From Leucobacter muris (GTDB taxonomy: Bacteria; Actinomycetota; Actinomycetes; Actinomycetales; Microbacteriaceae): 64,000 nucleotides of DNA. The notes under the pieces were generated by a model that saw nothing but the letters and a program-made list of their open reading frames with translations, made no database searches and was not told the DNA's origin. This document shows, one piece after another, positions 1 through 8,059 of this stretch (position 1 is its first letter; every line of letters starts with the position of its first letter). The position numbers were made by a program, and so were the translations under genes. Location of the stretch: the NCBI RefSeq assembly GCF_004028235.1, contig NZ_CP035037.1, positions 372,001 to 436,000 of the forward strand, in the 5' to 3' direction.

Positions 1-678
1 TACCTCGTCATGGGCGTGTTCCTGCAGATGGCGCGCGGCATCGAGAACTTCGCGATGTATCTCTTCTCGGGCATCATCGTGATCAACTTCTTCAGCGAGG
101 GCTTCTCCAACGCCACGCGCTCCCTCGTCGACAACGCCCACCTCGTGCGCAAGATCTACATGCCCCGCGAGCTGTTCCCCGTCGCGGCGGTGATCGTGTC
201 GTTCGTGCACTTCCTGCCACAGGCCGCCGTGCTGCTCGTGGTCGCCCTCATCTTCGGCTGGTTGCCGCTGCCGATGTACCTCGGCGCCGCGATCCTCGGC
301 ATCCTCATCGTCGGCCTCGCCGCCACGGGCCTCGGCCTCTTCTTCGGCTCTCTCAACGTGGCGTTCCGCGACGCGCAGAACTTCGTCGAGCTGATCCTGA
401 TGGTCGCGGTCTGGGCCTCGCCCGTGCTCTACTCCTGGCAGATGGTCGCATCGCAGGTGCCCGAGTGGCTGATGTTGATCTATCAGATCAACCCGCTGAC
501 GGCGGGTGTGGAGCTCTTCCACCTCGCCTTCTGGGATCCGGTGACGGCGGGCGCCCACTCCCTGCCCGACAACTTCTGGACGACCGTGTGGATCGCCACC
601 GCCATCACGGTGGCCGGCGTGCTGATCGGCCAGTGGGTGTTTCGTAAGATCGAGCCGCGCTTCGCGCAGGATCTGTGA
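1..678 (+). CDS. ABC-2 type polysaccharide export permease (Wzm/TagG family), 5' end outside window
   Basis: The reading frame is open from base 1, so the start lies upstream; about 225 residues are visible and TagG/Wzm proteins usually have 260-290. The product is a very hydrophobic inner-membrane protein with about five visible membrane segments and ends in the usual cytoplasmic tail (FRKIEPRFAQDL). Such permeases form the channel that carries a finished lipid-linked polysaccharide or teichoic acid across the membrane with a paired ATPase. The ATPase gene follows directly, and the stop codon here overlaps a possible GTG start at 675, so the two are translationally coupled. Family assignment is firm; the exported glycan is inferred only from the surrounding locus. 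Confidence 0.88.
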   Translation, partial: YLVMGVFLQMARGIENFAMYLFSGIIVINFFSEGFSNATRSLVDNAHLVRKIYMPRELFPVAAVIVSFVHFLPQAAVLLVVALIFGWLPLPMYLGAAILGILIVGLAATGLGLFFGSLNVAFRDAQNFVELILMVAVWASPVLYSWQMVASQVPEWLMLIYQINPLTAGVELFHLAFWDPVTAGAHSLPDNFWTTVWIATAITVAGVLIGQWVFRKIEPRFAQDL

Positions 679-692
679 GAGAACGACAGCAT

Positions 693-1442
693 ATGGAACA
701 GCATCAGCCGGCGATCGTCGTCGACCACGTCAGCAAGCACTTCTCGCTCAAGCACACGCACTCGATGAAGGAGGCGTTCATCGGGTGGACGAAGGGCAAG
801 AAGCTGCGCTCCGACTTCACGGCCCTCAACGACCTGAGCTTCGATGTGGCCGAGGGGGAGTCGGTCGCGCTGCTCGGCTACAACGGCTCGGGCAAGTCGA
901 CGATGCTCAAGATCATGTCGGGCGTCATGCCCCCCGACGAGGGCACGGTGATGACGCGCGGCCGGGTCGCGGGACTCATCGAGGTGGGCGCCGGATTCCA
1001 CCCCGACCTCACCGGGCGCGAGAACGTGTACCTCAACGCCGCGATCCTCGGCATGAAGCAGCATGAGATCGACGCGATCTTCGAGCAGATCGTCGACTTC
1101 GCCGAGATCCGCGAGTTCCTCGACCAGGAGGTGAAGTACTACTCGTCCGGCATGTTCATGCGCCTCGCCTTCTCGGTGGCGATCCACGTGGAGTTGGACA
1201 TCCTGCTGGTCGACGAGATCCTCTCGGTCGGCGACGCGCCGTTCCGCGAGAAGTGCCGCCTCAAGTTCCAGGAGATGATCGCGCAGAACAAGACCATGGT
1301 GGTGGTGAGCCACGACATGGAGATGGTGCGGGAGCTCTGCGGTCGCGGCATCGTGATCAAGCGGGGCAAGAAGCACTTCGACGGCCCGATCGAGCAGGCG
1401 ATCGAGTACCTCGGCTCCGAGGACTACCAGCTGGCCGAGTAA
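693..1442 (+). CDS. ABC transporter ATP-binding protein for polysaccharide export (Wzt/TagH family)
   Basis: A 249-residue ATPase that powers the permease encoded just before it. Visible motifs are Walker A GYNGSGKST (residues 62-70), a degenerate signature YYSSGM as is normal in the Wzt/TagH group, Walker B ILLVDE followed by the D-loop, and the switch histidine in VVSHDME. The protein stops right after the nucleotide-binding domain and lacks the C-terminal carbohydrate-binding domain of long Wzt proteins, so it probably does not select capped chain ends. The ATG at 693 is chosen; a GTG at 675 overlapping the upstream TGA is an alternative that adds six residues. A stem-loop follows immediately. 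Confidence 0.9.
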   Translation: MEQHQPAIVVDHVSKHFSLKHTHSMKEAFIGWTKGKKLRSDFTALNDLSFDVAEGESVALLGYNGSGKSTMLKIMSGVMPPDEGTVMTRGRVAGLIEVGAGFHPDLTGRENVYLNAAILGMKQHEIDAIFEQIVDFAEIREFLDQEVKYYSSGMFMRLAFSVAIHVELDILLVDEILSVGDAPFREKCRLKFQEMIAQNKTMVVVSHDMEMVRELCGRGIVIKRGKKHFDGPIEQAIEYLGSEDYQLAE

Positions 1443-1459
1443 CCGGCGTCGCGCCGGTT
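1441..1459 (+). terminator. Stem-loop after the export ATPase
   Basis: A perfect 8-bp stem with a TCG loop begins within the stop codon (AACCGGCG TCG CGCCGGTT). It lies in the 74-bp gap between two convergent genes. There is no T-run, so it would be an actinobacterial U-less terminator. Confidence 0.5.
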
Positions 1460-1516
1460 CAGCGCTGGCCGACGGAACTCTCTCGGCGAGTTCGAAGCCG
1501 ACGCTCCCCGGCCGGG

Positions 1517-3469
1517 TCAGCCGCACTCCACGCGGTAGAGCGCGGCCTCGCCCTCGCGATCGACCTCGTGCAGGATCGGGTTCTGCGACACGTGGCGCAG
1601 GCCCGCGAACTGCTGCGAGTTCTCGGCGGCGTAGGTCGCGAAGTTCGGATCGCCGAAGTCGAGCACGTAGTCGATGCCGAGCCGGTCGAGGTAGGTGCAG
1701 GCCGAGGGGCCCATATTGCGCAGGTCGGCAGCGATCGCGGCGGCGTCGGTGTCGTACTGAGCCGCCATGTGCGGGAAGAGCAGTGCGCGGCCGGAGAAGG
1801 CGTACGCATAGGCCGAACCGTTCCACGGGTCACCCGCGATGCGCGCCCCCTCGGGCACCTCTCCGTCGAGGCGCTCGAGCAGCGCGAGTTCATCCGAGGA
1901 GAGCATGTCCGGCTCGTCCTTGTCGGGGGGACTCGTCGAGAAGAGCCCGCTCATCCAGCCGATCTGGCTGCCGATGTTGGCGCCGCGTGCGCCCGTCACG
2001 AGGATGGCCGCGACGGCGAGCAGCGCGATCAGCGGGTACCACGAGCCTCGGACCCGTGAGGGCAGCGGTGAGGGGAGCCGGGCCAGGCCGAGCCGCAGCG
2101 CGTCGAAGAGCAGCATGGCCGAGACGGCGGCGAGGGGCACCGCGGCCACCGGCAGCAGCGCGGCGAGCCGCGCCGCGTCGTTGTACCACGCCACGGTGAA
2201 GGCGTCGCGCAGCGGGCCGGTGAGGCCGATGGCGATCGCGTAGAGCAGCACGGTGAGACCGTACGACAGCACGATCCAGCGATGGCGCTTCCAGAGCAGC
2301 AGCAGCGCGGCACCGGCGAGCACGAAGAGCGAGACGAACCACGCCTTCGCCGGGATCAGCGGCGCGTTGGAGAGCGCACCGACGATCCCGGTCACCACCC
2401 CGCCGGCGTACCGCTTCTCGCTGTCGGTGTTCTGCACGACGATCCACATCGCGGCGATGACCGCGAAGGTGGCGAGCACTCCCGACCACCGGTACATGCG
2501 GGCGCGCAGCGGCAGCCCGCGGCGGCCGATGCGGGTGGCGTAGGCGACGATCAGCGGCAGTACGAGCACGGCGTAGCTGTAGACGCCGTTGGGCTGCGCG
2601 AACGCGGTCGCCCCCAGTGCTCCGAACGCGCCGATCCAGAGCGCGGCTCGGGGCGCGGGGTCGGTCTGCAGCGGTGGCCGCAACGCGAGGTGCGTGAAGC
2701 CGAGCGCGATGGGTACGAGCGCGTTGGCGAGCACGTTGGGATAGAGCACCCCCCACGAGAGCAGCAGGTAGGGGAACGCCGAGGAGGTCGCGGCGAAGAT
2801 CCCCGCGAAGAGCAGCCCGGATCGGCGGCCCGCGAGGAATGGAGCTGAGAAGAAGAGCACTGCGACGGGCCACACCCACGCGGCGACGACGACGGTGACC
2901 GCGTTGGTCGCGAGGGGTACCGAGGTGCCGGTGAGGCCCGCCACGATGGCCACGATCGAGTGCCACAGGGTCGGGTAGACGGCGATGGTCTGGTGCGGCA
3001 CCGCCATGTTCATGTGGAGCGGCGAGGCGTCGCCCGTCTGCATGATGAACGCCGCCGCGTTCAGATGGAACACGGCGTCGTAGGTCTGCGAGACGTTCTC
3101 GGGCGCCTGGATGGCGCGCACGATCTCGACTGAGATGATGCCGCCCGCGAGCAGCACGGGCAGCGCCACGAGCAGCCGACCCCGCGAGAACGGGCGACCG
3201 GTCGCGGGGGTCGGTAGCCAGCGCCGCACGACGAGCGCGACGACCGCGAGCGCCGCGGCGCACACGAGCACGGGCAGAAGGCCCCAGCGCACCCCCGCGA
3301 AGGGTGCGACGAGCGATGCCACGGCGATGATCGCGAGGGAGGCTGCGATGCCGCCCGCGACCAGCCCGAGCCCGCGCAGCCGCAGCGCGTAGGCCGTCGG
3401 CAGGCCGGGCAGGGTGACGAGGGCGGTGGCGAGCAGCAGTGACGGCACCACCGCCAGCCAGGCCGTCAA
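1517..3469 (-). CDS. DUF6541-type polytopic membrane protein
   Basis: A 650-residue integral membrane protein with a dozen or more hydrophobic segments, and a soluble C-terminal part rich in charged residues. The TTG start overlaps the TGA of the upstream DUF2304 gene (TTGA), which fixes the start; the open frame upstream of it is antisense or out-of-frame sequence over the neighbouring genes. In actinobacteria this family recurs next to DUF2304 and a dolichyl-phosphate-mannose-synthase-like GT2, as here. That context suggests a polyprenyl-linked glycosyltransferase with a GT-C-like fold acting on the outer face of the membrane. No enzymatic role has been shown that I know of, so the function is inference. 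Confidence 0.82.
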   Translation of the reverse strand: MTAWLAVVPSLLLATALVTLPGLPTAYALRLRGLGLVAGGIAASLAIIAVASLVAPFAGVRWGLLPVLVCAAALAVVALVVRRWLPTPATGRPFSRGRLLVALPVLLAGGIISVEIVRAIQAPENVSQTYDAVFHLNAAAFIMQTGDASPLHMNMAVPHQTIAVYPTLWHSIVAIVAGLTGTSVPLATNAVTVVVAAWVWPVAVLFFSAPFLAGRRSGLLFAGIFAATSSAFPYLLLSWGVLYPNVLANALVPIALGFTHLALRPPLQTDPAPRAALWIGAFGALGATAFAQPNGVYSYAVLVLPLIVAYATRIGRRGLPLRARMYRWSGVLATFAVIAAMWIVVQNTDSEKRYAGGVVTGIVGALSNAPLIPAKAWFVSLFVLAGAALLLLWKRHRWIVLSYGLTVLLYAIAIGLTGPLRDAFTVAWYNDAARLAALLPVAAVPLAAVSAMLLFDALRLGLARLPSPLPSRVRGSWYPLIALLAVAAILVTGARGANIGSQIGWMSGLFSTSPPDKDEPDMLSSDELALLERLDGEVPEGARIAGDPWNGSAYAYAFSGRALLFPHMAAQYDTDAAAIAADLRNMGPSACTYLDRLGIDYVLDFGDPNFATYAAENSQQFAGLRHVSQNPILHEVDREGEAALYRVECG

Positions 3470-3810
3470 CGCTGTTCCTCGCGCGTGCGCGCCTCGATGA
3501 GAGCCACCGCGCGCGCGAGCTCGGTGACCCTGGCGTCGCTGCGGGCCTTCGCCCGCACCGTGGCGACCGCGAAGATCAGCACCATGATGATGAAGACGTA
3601 GAGCAGCAGGTCGGTGCCGCGACCGATGCCGAAGAAGTTGGCGACGACGGTGAGGGCTGCCGGGAACAGGATCGCGAGGGCCGCCACGATCACGAACAGG
3701 ATCGCGAAGATGCGCTTGAGGGCGAGCGATCGCTCGCCGGGGAGGAACTTGACTGCGAGTGCGGCGGCGATCACGACCGCGGCGATGAGCAGGAGCTGGA
3801 AGATCGTCAT
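3466..3810 (-). CDS. DUF2304 family small membrane protein
   Basis: A 114-residue protein with three hydrophobic segments (about residues 3-21, 33-57 and 66-82) and a charged C-terminal helix, matching the length and pattern of DUF2304 proteins. It lies 9 bp after the GT2 gene and overlaps the following DUF6541 start by 4 bp, so the three form one operon. By analogy with the small subunits of polyprenyl-phosphate sugar synthases, it may anchor or partner the GT2; this is inference from context. Confidence 0.82.
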   Translation of the reverse strand: MTIFQLLLIAAVVIAAALAVKFLPGERSLALKRIFAILFVIVAALAILFPAALTVVANFFGIGRGTDLLLYVFIIMVLIFAVATVRAKARSDARVTELARAVALIEARTREEQR

Positions 3811-3819
3811 CGTCTTCTC

Positions 3820-4527
3820 CTAACGGATGATCAGGTCGATGAGGATGTTGACCGAGTTGAGCAGCGACTGGCCCTTCGCCTTCGAGTAGTCGCTGTAGAT
3901 GACCTCGACCGGCTGCTCGGCGTAGGGCAGGCCCGTGCGGCCGAGCTGCACCACGATCTCGGTGCCGTGCGCCATGCGGTCCTGACGCAGCTTGATGCGG
4001 CGCAGCGCATCCTCGCGGATCACGCGCAGCCCGTTGTGCGCGTCGGTCAGGCGTGTGCGCGTGGTGAGGTTGGTCACCCAGACTGCGGTCTTCAGCACGA
4101 TCTTCTTGAGCACACCCGGGTCGGTGCGGTCGTCGAGGAACCGGGATCCGAACACGATGGCGAGATCCTCGGCCCGCGCGCGCTCCAGCATCACCTCCGC
4201 GTCTTCCACCCGATGCTGTCCGTCGGCGTCGAAGGTGACGACGAAGCGTGCGCCGCGCTCGAGCGCGTACTCGAAGCCGGTCTGCAGCGCGGCGCCCTGC
4301 CCCAGGTTGATGGGGTGCGTCACCAGGCTCGCTCCTGCCGCCTCGGCGATCGCCCCCGAGCCGTCGCGCGAGCCGTCGTCGATGCACACCACGTTCGGGA
4401 ATACCGATCGGAGATCCCGAACCACCCCTCCGATGACCTGTGCCTCGTTGTAGAGCGGGATGACGACCCACGCATCGTCGTTGGCGGTGCGCGGGGCGCC
4501 TGAGGGGGCAGGGTTCATGCTGACCAT
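3820..4527 (-). CDS. Polyprenyl-phosphate glycosyltransferase-like GT2 protein
   Basis: A 235-residue GT-A glycosyltransferase of the Dpm1/polyprenyl-phosphate sugar synthase type: N-terminal VVIPLYNEA, first acidic site CIDDGSRDGS, and the metal-binding DxD in FDADGQH. It lacks the C-terminal membrane anchors of long DPM synthases, which fits its pairing with the small membrane protein that follows. It probably loads a sugar from a nucleotide donor onto undecaprenyl phosphate. Two in-frame ATGs (4527 and 4518) are possible. A CAGAAT hexamer lies 7 bases before the second one, so a leaderless start at 4518 is conceivable. It is transcribed divergently from the LGFP-repeat gene. Confidence 0.85.
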   Translation of the reverse strand: MVSMNPAPSGAPRTANDDAWVVIPLYNEAQVIGGVVRDLRSVFPNVVCIDDGSRDGSGAIAEAAGASLVTHPINLGQGAALQTGFEYALERGARFVVTFDADGQHRVEDAEVMLERARAEDLAIVFGSRFLDDRTDPGVLKKIVLKTAVWVTNLTTRTRLTDAHNGLRVIREDALRRIKLRQDRMAHGTEIVVQLGRTGLPYAEQPVEVIYSDYSKAKGQSLLNSVNILIDLIIR

Positions 4528-4573
4528 TCTGGCAGACCCGCACGGGTTGCGCGCCGAGCTTGCGGGCCAGCCG

Positions 4574-4620
4574 TTGGCATGAACCCTCTGTCACGATTAG
4601 GCTGAACCAGAACGTTCAGC
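4574..4620 (+). promoter_or_regulatory. Promoter and inverted-repeat operator of the LGFP-repeat gene
   Basis: TTGGCA (4574-4579) and TAGGCT (4598-4603) are spaced by 18 bp. The inverted repeat GCTGAAC-N6-GTTCAGC (4601-4620) overlaps the -10 and the expected transcription start and contains the 8-bp palindrome GAACGTTC. This is a plausible repressor site or 5' hairpin. Its half-sites resemble the actinobacterial LexA box, but the 6-bp spacing does not fit that consensus. Confidence 0.5.
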
Positions 4621-4661
4621 AATAACTTGAGGCTTTGATGCTTCGGGATGAGGGAGTACCG

Positions 4662-6833
4662 ATGCGAGCCCAGAGCAAATGGCGCGGATTGCGCGCAGCA
4701 TCGATCGCGGTGTTCGCCGCCGCGGCCTTCGTGATGTCGCTGCTCGTGCCGAGTCTCGCGGATACCCCCGCGCAGGCGAATCCGTCGGCGGGTTTCGAAG
4801 CGGGGAACATCATCGACGACGCGCTCTTCTACGACGGCACCGCATGGAGCGCCGGCCAGATCCAGTCCTTCCTCGACCAGCGAGTCCCCCGCTGCACGAT
4901 CGGCGATGCCGGCCGCGAGGCCTATGCTCCCTACGGCAACACGACGATCGCGGGCGCGTGTCTCAAAGGCTCCCTGTGGACCACCGCGCCCCGCCCGGCC
5001 GACTCCTACTGCAGAGCGATGGCCGGCGCCACGAACGAGAGCGCGGCGAGCTACATCGCCCGCGTCGGCGCTGCCTGCGGTATCAGCCCCAAGGTGCTGC
5101 TCGTGATGCTCGAGAAGGAGCAGAGCCTCGTCACCGACACCTGGCCGACCTTCCGGCAGTACGACTTCGCGATGGGGGCCTACTGTCCGGACAGCGGGCC
5201 GGGAGGCTCGGCGAACTGCGATCCCGGTCGCGCTGGCTTTCCGAACCAGCTCTACAACGGCGCACGCCTGCTGAAGATCTACAAGGCGTTCCCCAACAGC
5301 TACAACTACAAGCCGTTCCAGTCGAACCGCATCCAGTGGCACCCGAACGCGGGTTGCGGCACCTCCGATGTCTGGATCGAGAACTGGGCCACGGCGGCGC
5401 TCTACATCTACACTCCCTACCGCCCGAACCAGGCGGCGCTCAATGCTGGCTGGGGTACCGGCGATGCGTGCTCGAGCTACGGCAACCGAAATTTCTACAA
5501 CTTCTACACGACGTGGTTCGGCAGCACCCACGGCATCACGGTCGATGAGACGTTCGTGAACTTCTATAACGAGGCCGGCGGCGTCGGCGGCCTCTACGGG
5601 CGCCCGCTCGCTGCCGCGACTCACGTCGGCATCGGCAAGATGCAGGAGTTCGCGGGTGGCACGCTCTACTGGAACCCCTACGCGGGCATCGGGTCGGTGA
5701 ACGGTGCGATCCGAACCCTCTACAACCAGATGGGCGGAGCGTGGAGTGCGCTCGGATACCCGATGGGGCGGGAGGGGTATGCTCACGGCGGGGCGGTCCA
5801 ACAGTTCGAGCGCGGCACGGCCTATTGGACCGCGCGCACGGGCGCGTCCGCAGCGACCGGCACGATCCGGAGCCTCTATACCCAGAACGGCGGCCCCGCC
5901 GGAGCATTCGGCTTTCCGAAGGGTGTCGAGAAGACGCAGTCGGGTGGTCTGCGGCAGGAGTTCGAGGGCGCGACGGCCTATTGGTCGCCCCGCACCAAGT
6001 CGGCTGCGGCGGTGAGCGGTGATATCCGCACGATGTATCACGCTGCTCGCGGCGCGAACAGCGAGATGGGTTTCCCGAAGAGCATGGCGCGTGCGCAGTC
6101 GGGCGGTCTGCGGCAGGAGTTCGAGGGTGCGACCGCGTACTGGTCGTCGCGCACCGGAGCTGCGGCGGTGAGCGGTGACATCCGCGCCATGTACCACGCC
6201 GAGCGGGGCGCGAACAGTGAAATGGGCTTCCCGAAGCAGGCTGCGCGGTCGCAGTCGGGTGGTCTGCGGCAGGAGTTCGAGGGCGCGACGGCCTATTGGT
6301 CGCCCCGCACCAAGTCGGCTGCGGCGGTGAGCGGTGATATCCGCACGATGTATCACGCTGCTCGTGGCGCGAACAGCGAGATGGGTTTCCCGAAGAGCAT
6401 GGCGCGTGCGCAGTCGGGCGGTCTGCGGCAGGAGTTCGAGGGTGCGACCGCGTACTGGTCGCCGCGTACGAACGTGGCCGCAGCTGTGAGCGGCGATATC
6501 CGGGCCCTGTATCACAGTCTCTATGGCGCGAACGGCTCGCTCGGCTTCCCACTCGGGCCCGTGACCGAGCAGAACGGCACGCGCACCCAGCGCTTCGAGG
6601 GCGGTTCCATCGTGTGGACCGCGCAGCGCGGTGCCGAGGTGCAGGCGAGTGCCGGTCGACTGCTGATGAGCGAACCGCTGCCCGACGCCGCATCCCCCGA
6701 GACCGAGCCGGGGACGGAATCCGAGCCGCCCACCGAGCTCGACGAGCAGCCCGCTCCGGAGACGGAGGACGCTGCGCGTACCGAGGACGAGACGCCGCTC
6801 TCGAATGAGGCTCCCGCCGCCGCCGCAGAGTAA
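4662..6833 (+). CDS. Secreted LGFP-repeat protein with N-terminal globular domain
   Basis: A 723-residue exported protein. The ATG at 4662 is preceded by GAGGGAG at 6-7 bp, which decides the start over the in-frame TTG and ATG upstream. Residues 1-39 form a signal peptide with a likely cut after AQA. Residues about 45-300 form a globular domain (motifs CGISPKVLLVMLEKEQ and FPNQLYNGARLL) seen in actinobacterial secreted proteins often called hemagglutinin-like; the conserved Glu in the KEQ helix recalls lysozyme-like folds, but I would not claim catalysis. Residues about 305-660 hold seven LGFP repeats (PF08310), thought to bind the cell envelope. The tail is a Pro/Glu/Thr-rich acidic linker. 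It probably sits in the wall with the glycan made by this locus. Confidence 0.88.
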   Translation: MRAQSKWRGLRAASIAVFAAAAFVMSLLVPSLADTPAQANPSAGFEAGNIIDDALFYDGTAWSAGQIQSFLDQRVPRCTIGDAGREAYAPYGNTTIAGACLKGSLWTTAPRPADSYCRAMAGATNESAASYIARVGAACGISPKVLLVMLEKEQSLVTDTWPTFRQYDFAMGAYCPDSGPGGSANCDPGRAGFPNQLYNGARLLKIYKAFPNSYNYKPFQSNRIQWHPNAGCGTSDVWIENWATAALYIYTPYRPNQAALNAGWGTGDACSSYGNRNFYNFYTTWFGSTHGITVDETFVNFYNEAGGVGGLYGRPLAAATHVGIGKMQEFAGGTLYWNPYAGIGSVNGAIRTLYNQMGGAWSALGYPMGREGYAHGGAVQQFERGTAYWTARTGASAATGTIRSLYTQNGGPAGAFGFPKGVEKTQSGGLRQEFEGATAYWSPRTKSAAAVSGDIRTMYHAARGANSEMGFPKSMARAQSGGLRQEFEGATAYWSSRTGAAAVSGDIRAMYHAERGANSEMGFPKQAARSQSGGLRQEFEGATAYWSPRTKSAAAVSGDIRTMYHAARGANSEMGFPKSMARAQSGGLRQEFEGATAYWSPRTNVAAAVSGDIRALYHSLYGANGSLGFPLGPVTEQNGTRTQRFEGGSIVWTAQRGAEVQASAGRLLMSEPLPDAASPETEPGTESEPPTELDEQPAPETEDAARTEDETPLSNEAPAAAAE
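5936..6461 (+). repeat. Recent tandem duplication inside the LGFP array
   Basis: Bases 5936-6146 recur at 6251-6461 with one mismatch in 211 (C6050 versus T6365). The offset of 315 bp equals 105 codons, or two LGFP repeat units. The near-perfect DNA identity points to a recent in-frame duplication of a two-repeat module. Confidence 0.9.
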
Positions 6834-6880
6834 GATGGAGCTCGGTTACTCGGGCGGCAGGAGAGGAGACGCGGAGGAGC

Positions 6881-8059
6881 GTGCGTGTTGCAATTGCCAG
6901 TCGTATCTTCAACCCGGAGCCGAGCGCTGCTTCCTTCCGGCTTGAAGCGCTAGCAAGGGCCTTCGCCGATCATGGGCACGACGTCACCGTTTTCACCAGC
7001 ACGATTCCGCGCGAGCGACGAGGCGAAGCGGCCTCTTTCGCTCAGCGCACCGCGTGGATGCGGGTGCGCCGCTTCCCCGTCGTGAGAAACCGGTCAGGCT
7101 ACGTGCGCGGGTATGTCCCGTATCTGAGCTTCGACATCCCGCTCTTCTTCCGGCTGCTCTGCAGCAGGCGCTTCGACGTCATCATTACCGAACCGCCACC
7201 TACGACGGGTGCGGTGGTGCGCCTCGTCGCGGGCCTGCGCCGAGTGCCGTACATGTACTACGCCGCAGACATCTGGGCGGACGCCGCCCAGCAGACCGCG
7301 TCTGCCGCGTTCGTGGTGCGCGCCGTGCGCATCGTCGAGCGGTGGGCGCTGCGCGGTGCGAGTGCAGTGCTGTCGGTGTCCGATGGCGTGACGGCGCGAC
7401 TCGCGGCCCTCGGTGCGAGCGATCGTGCGCTCACCATCGGCAACGGCATTGACGTCGAAGCGTTCAACTTCACCGGTGAGACGGAATCTGATGAAGATCC
7501 GCTGTTCGTCTACGCGGGCACCAGCTCGGAGTGGCACGGCTCCGGCATTTTCGTCGAGGCCTTCGCCGAGGTGCTCCGCGAACTCCCGGAGGCGAGGCTG
7601 CTCTTCATCGGAGGCGGCTCGGAGAGGGATGAGTTGGAGCAGAAGGCCCGACGTATCGGGATCGAGGGCTCGGTCGACTTCCGACCCTCGGTGGCCCCCG
7701 CTCAGCTCGCAGAGATCCTCAGGCGATCGACCGCGTCCCTGGCCAGCCAGCGCCCCGAGGTCGGCTACGATTACGCATTCCCGACGAAGCTCTACGCCTC
7801 TGCGGCGTGCGGGACGCCGCTGATCTTCGCCGGCAGCGGACCTGCGGTCGAGTTCGTCGCGAGCGAGGTCGACGGGACCCCGATCGGGCGGGCCGCCGCG
7901 TACACGCCGGCGGCTGTCTCCGAGAGCATGATCGAGACCGTGCGGCACGCCGCTTCGCGGGATCGCCGACTCGCGGTAGCGAAGTGGGCGCGCAATCAGG
8001 TCGCGATCAGCCGACCCGCCGAGTTGGCGGTGCGTCGTGCCGAGGAGCTGCTGAGCTAG
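6881..8059 (+). CDS. Family 4 glycosyltransferase
   Basis: A 392-residue GT-B glycosyltransferase. The N-terminal acceptor domain begins RVAIASRIFNPEPSAAS, and the donor domain has the usual LFVYAGTSSEWHG strand-loop, FIGGGSERD and a C-terminal region with FPTKLYASAACGTPLIF that positions the nucleotide sugar. It is clearly paralogous to the product of 23760-24932 (shared YVRGYV and PPTTGAVVRLV). The start is GTG at 6881, close behind a GGAGGAG run. Its 3' end overlaps the convergent gene at 8056 by 4 bp. Likely role: adding one sugar of the surface glycan on the cytoplasmic side; donor unknown. Confidence 0.85.
   Translation: MRVAIASRIFNPEPSAASFRLEALARAFADHGHDVTVFTSTIPRERRGEAASFAQRTAWMRVRRFPVVRNRSGYVRGYVPYLSFDIPLFFRLLCSRRFDVIITEPPPTTGAVVRLVAGLRRVPYMYYAADIWADAAQQTASAAFVVRAVRIVERWALRGASAVLSVSDGVTARLAALGASDRALTIGNGIDVEAFNFTGETESDEDPLFVYAGTSSEWHGSGIFVEAFAEVLRELPEARLLFIGGGSERDELEQKARRIGIEGSVDFRPSVAPAQLAEILRRSTASLASQRPEVGYDYAFPTKLYASAACGTPLIFAGSGPAVEFVASEVDGTPIGRAAAYTPAAVSESMIETVRHAASRDRRLAVAKWARNQVAISRPAELAVRRAEELLS

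Noticed and set aside
1517..4594. A single open frame of over 1000 codons on the minus strand
   Set aside because: Only the part after the TTG at 3469 reads as a membrane protein. The first third is Arg/Pro-rich shadow sequence overlapping the GT2 and DUF2304 genes in other frames.
4601..4620. LexA (SOS) box
   Set aside because: The actinobacterial LexA box has GAAC and GTTC 4 bases apart. Here the outer pair is 6 apart and the inner pair is adjacent, so neither fits.
5936..6461. Possible assembly duplication in the LGFP gene
   Set aside because: The offset is an exact multiple of the two-repeat protein unit and the frame is kept, which is more natural for a true duplication. One base difference also separates the copies.
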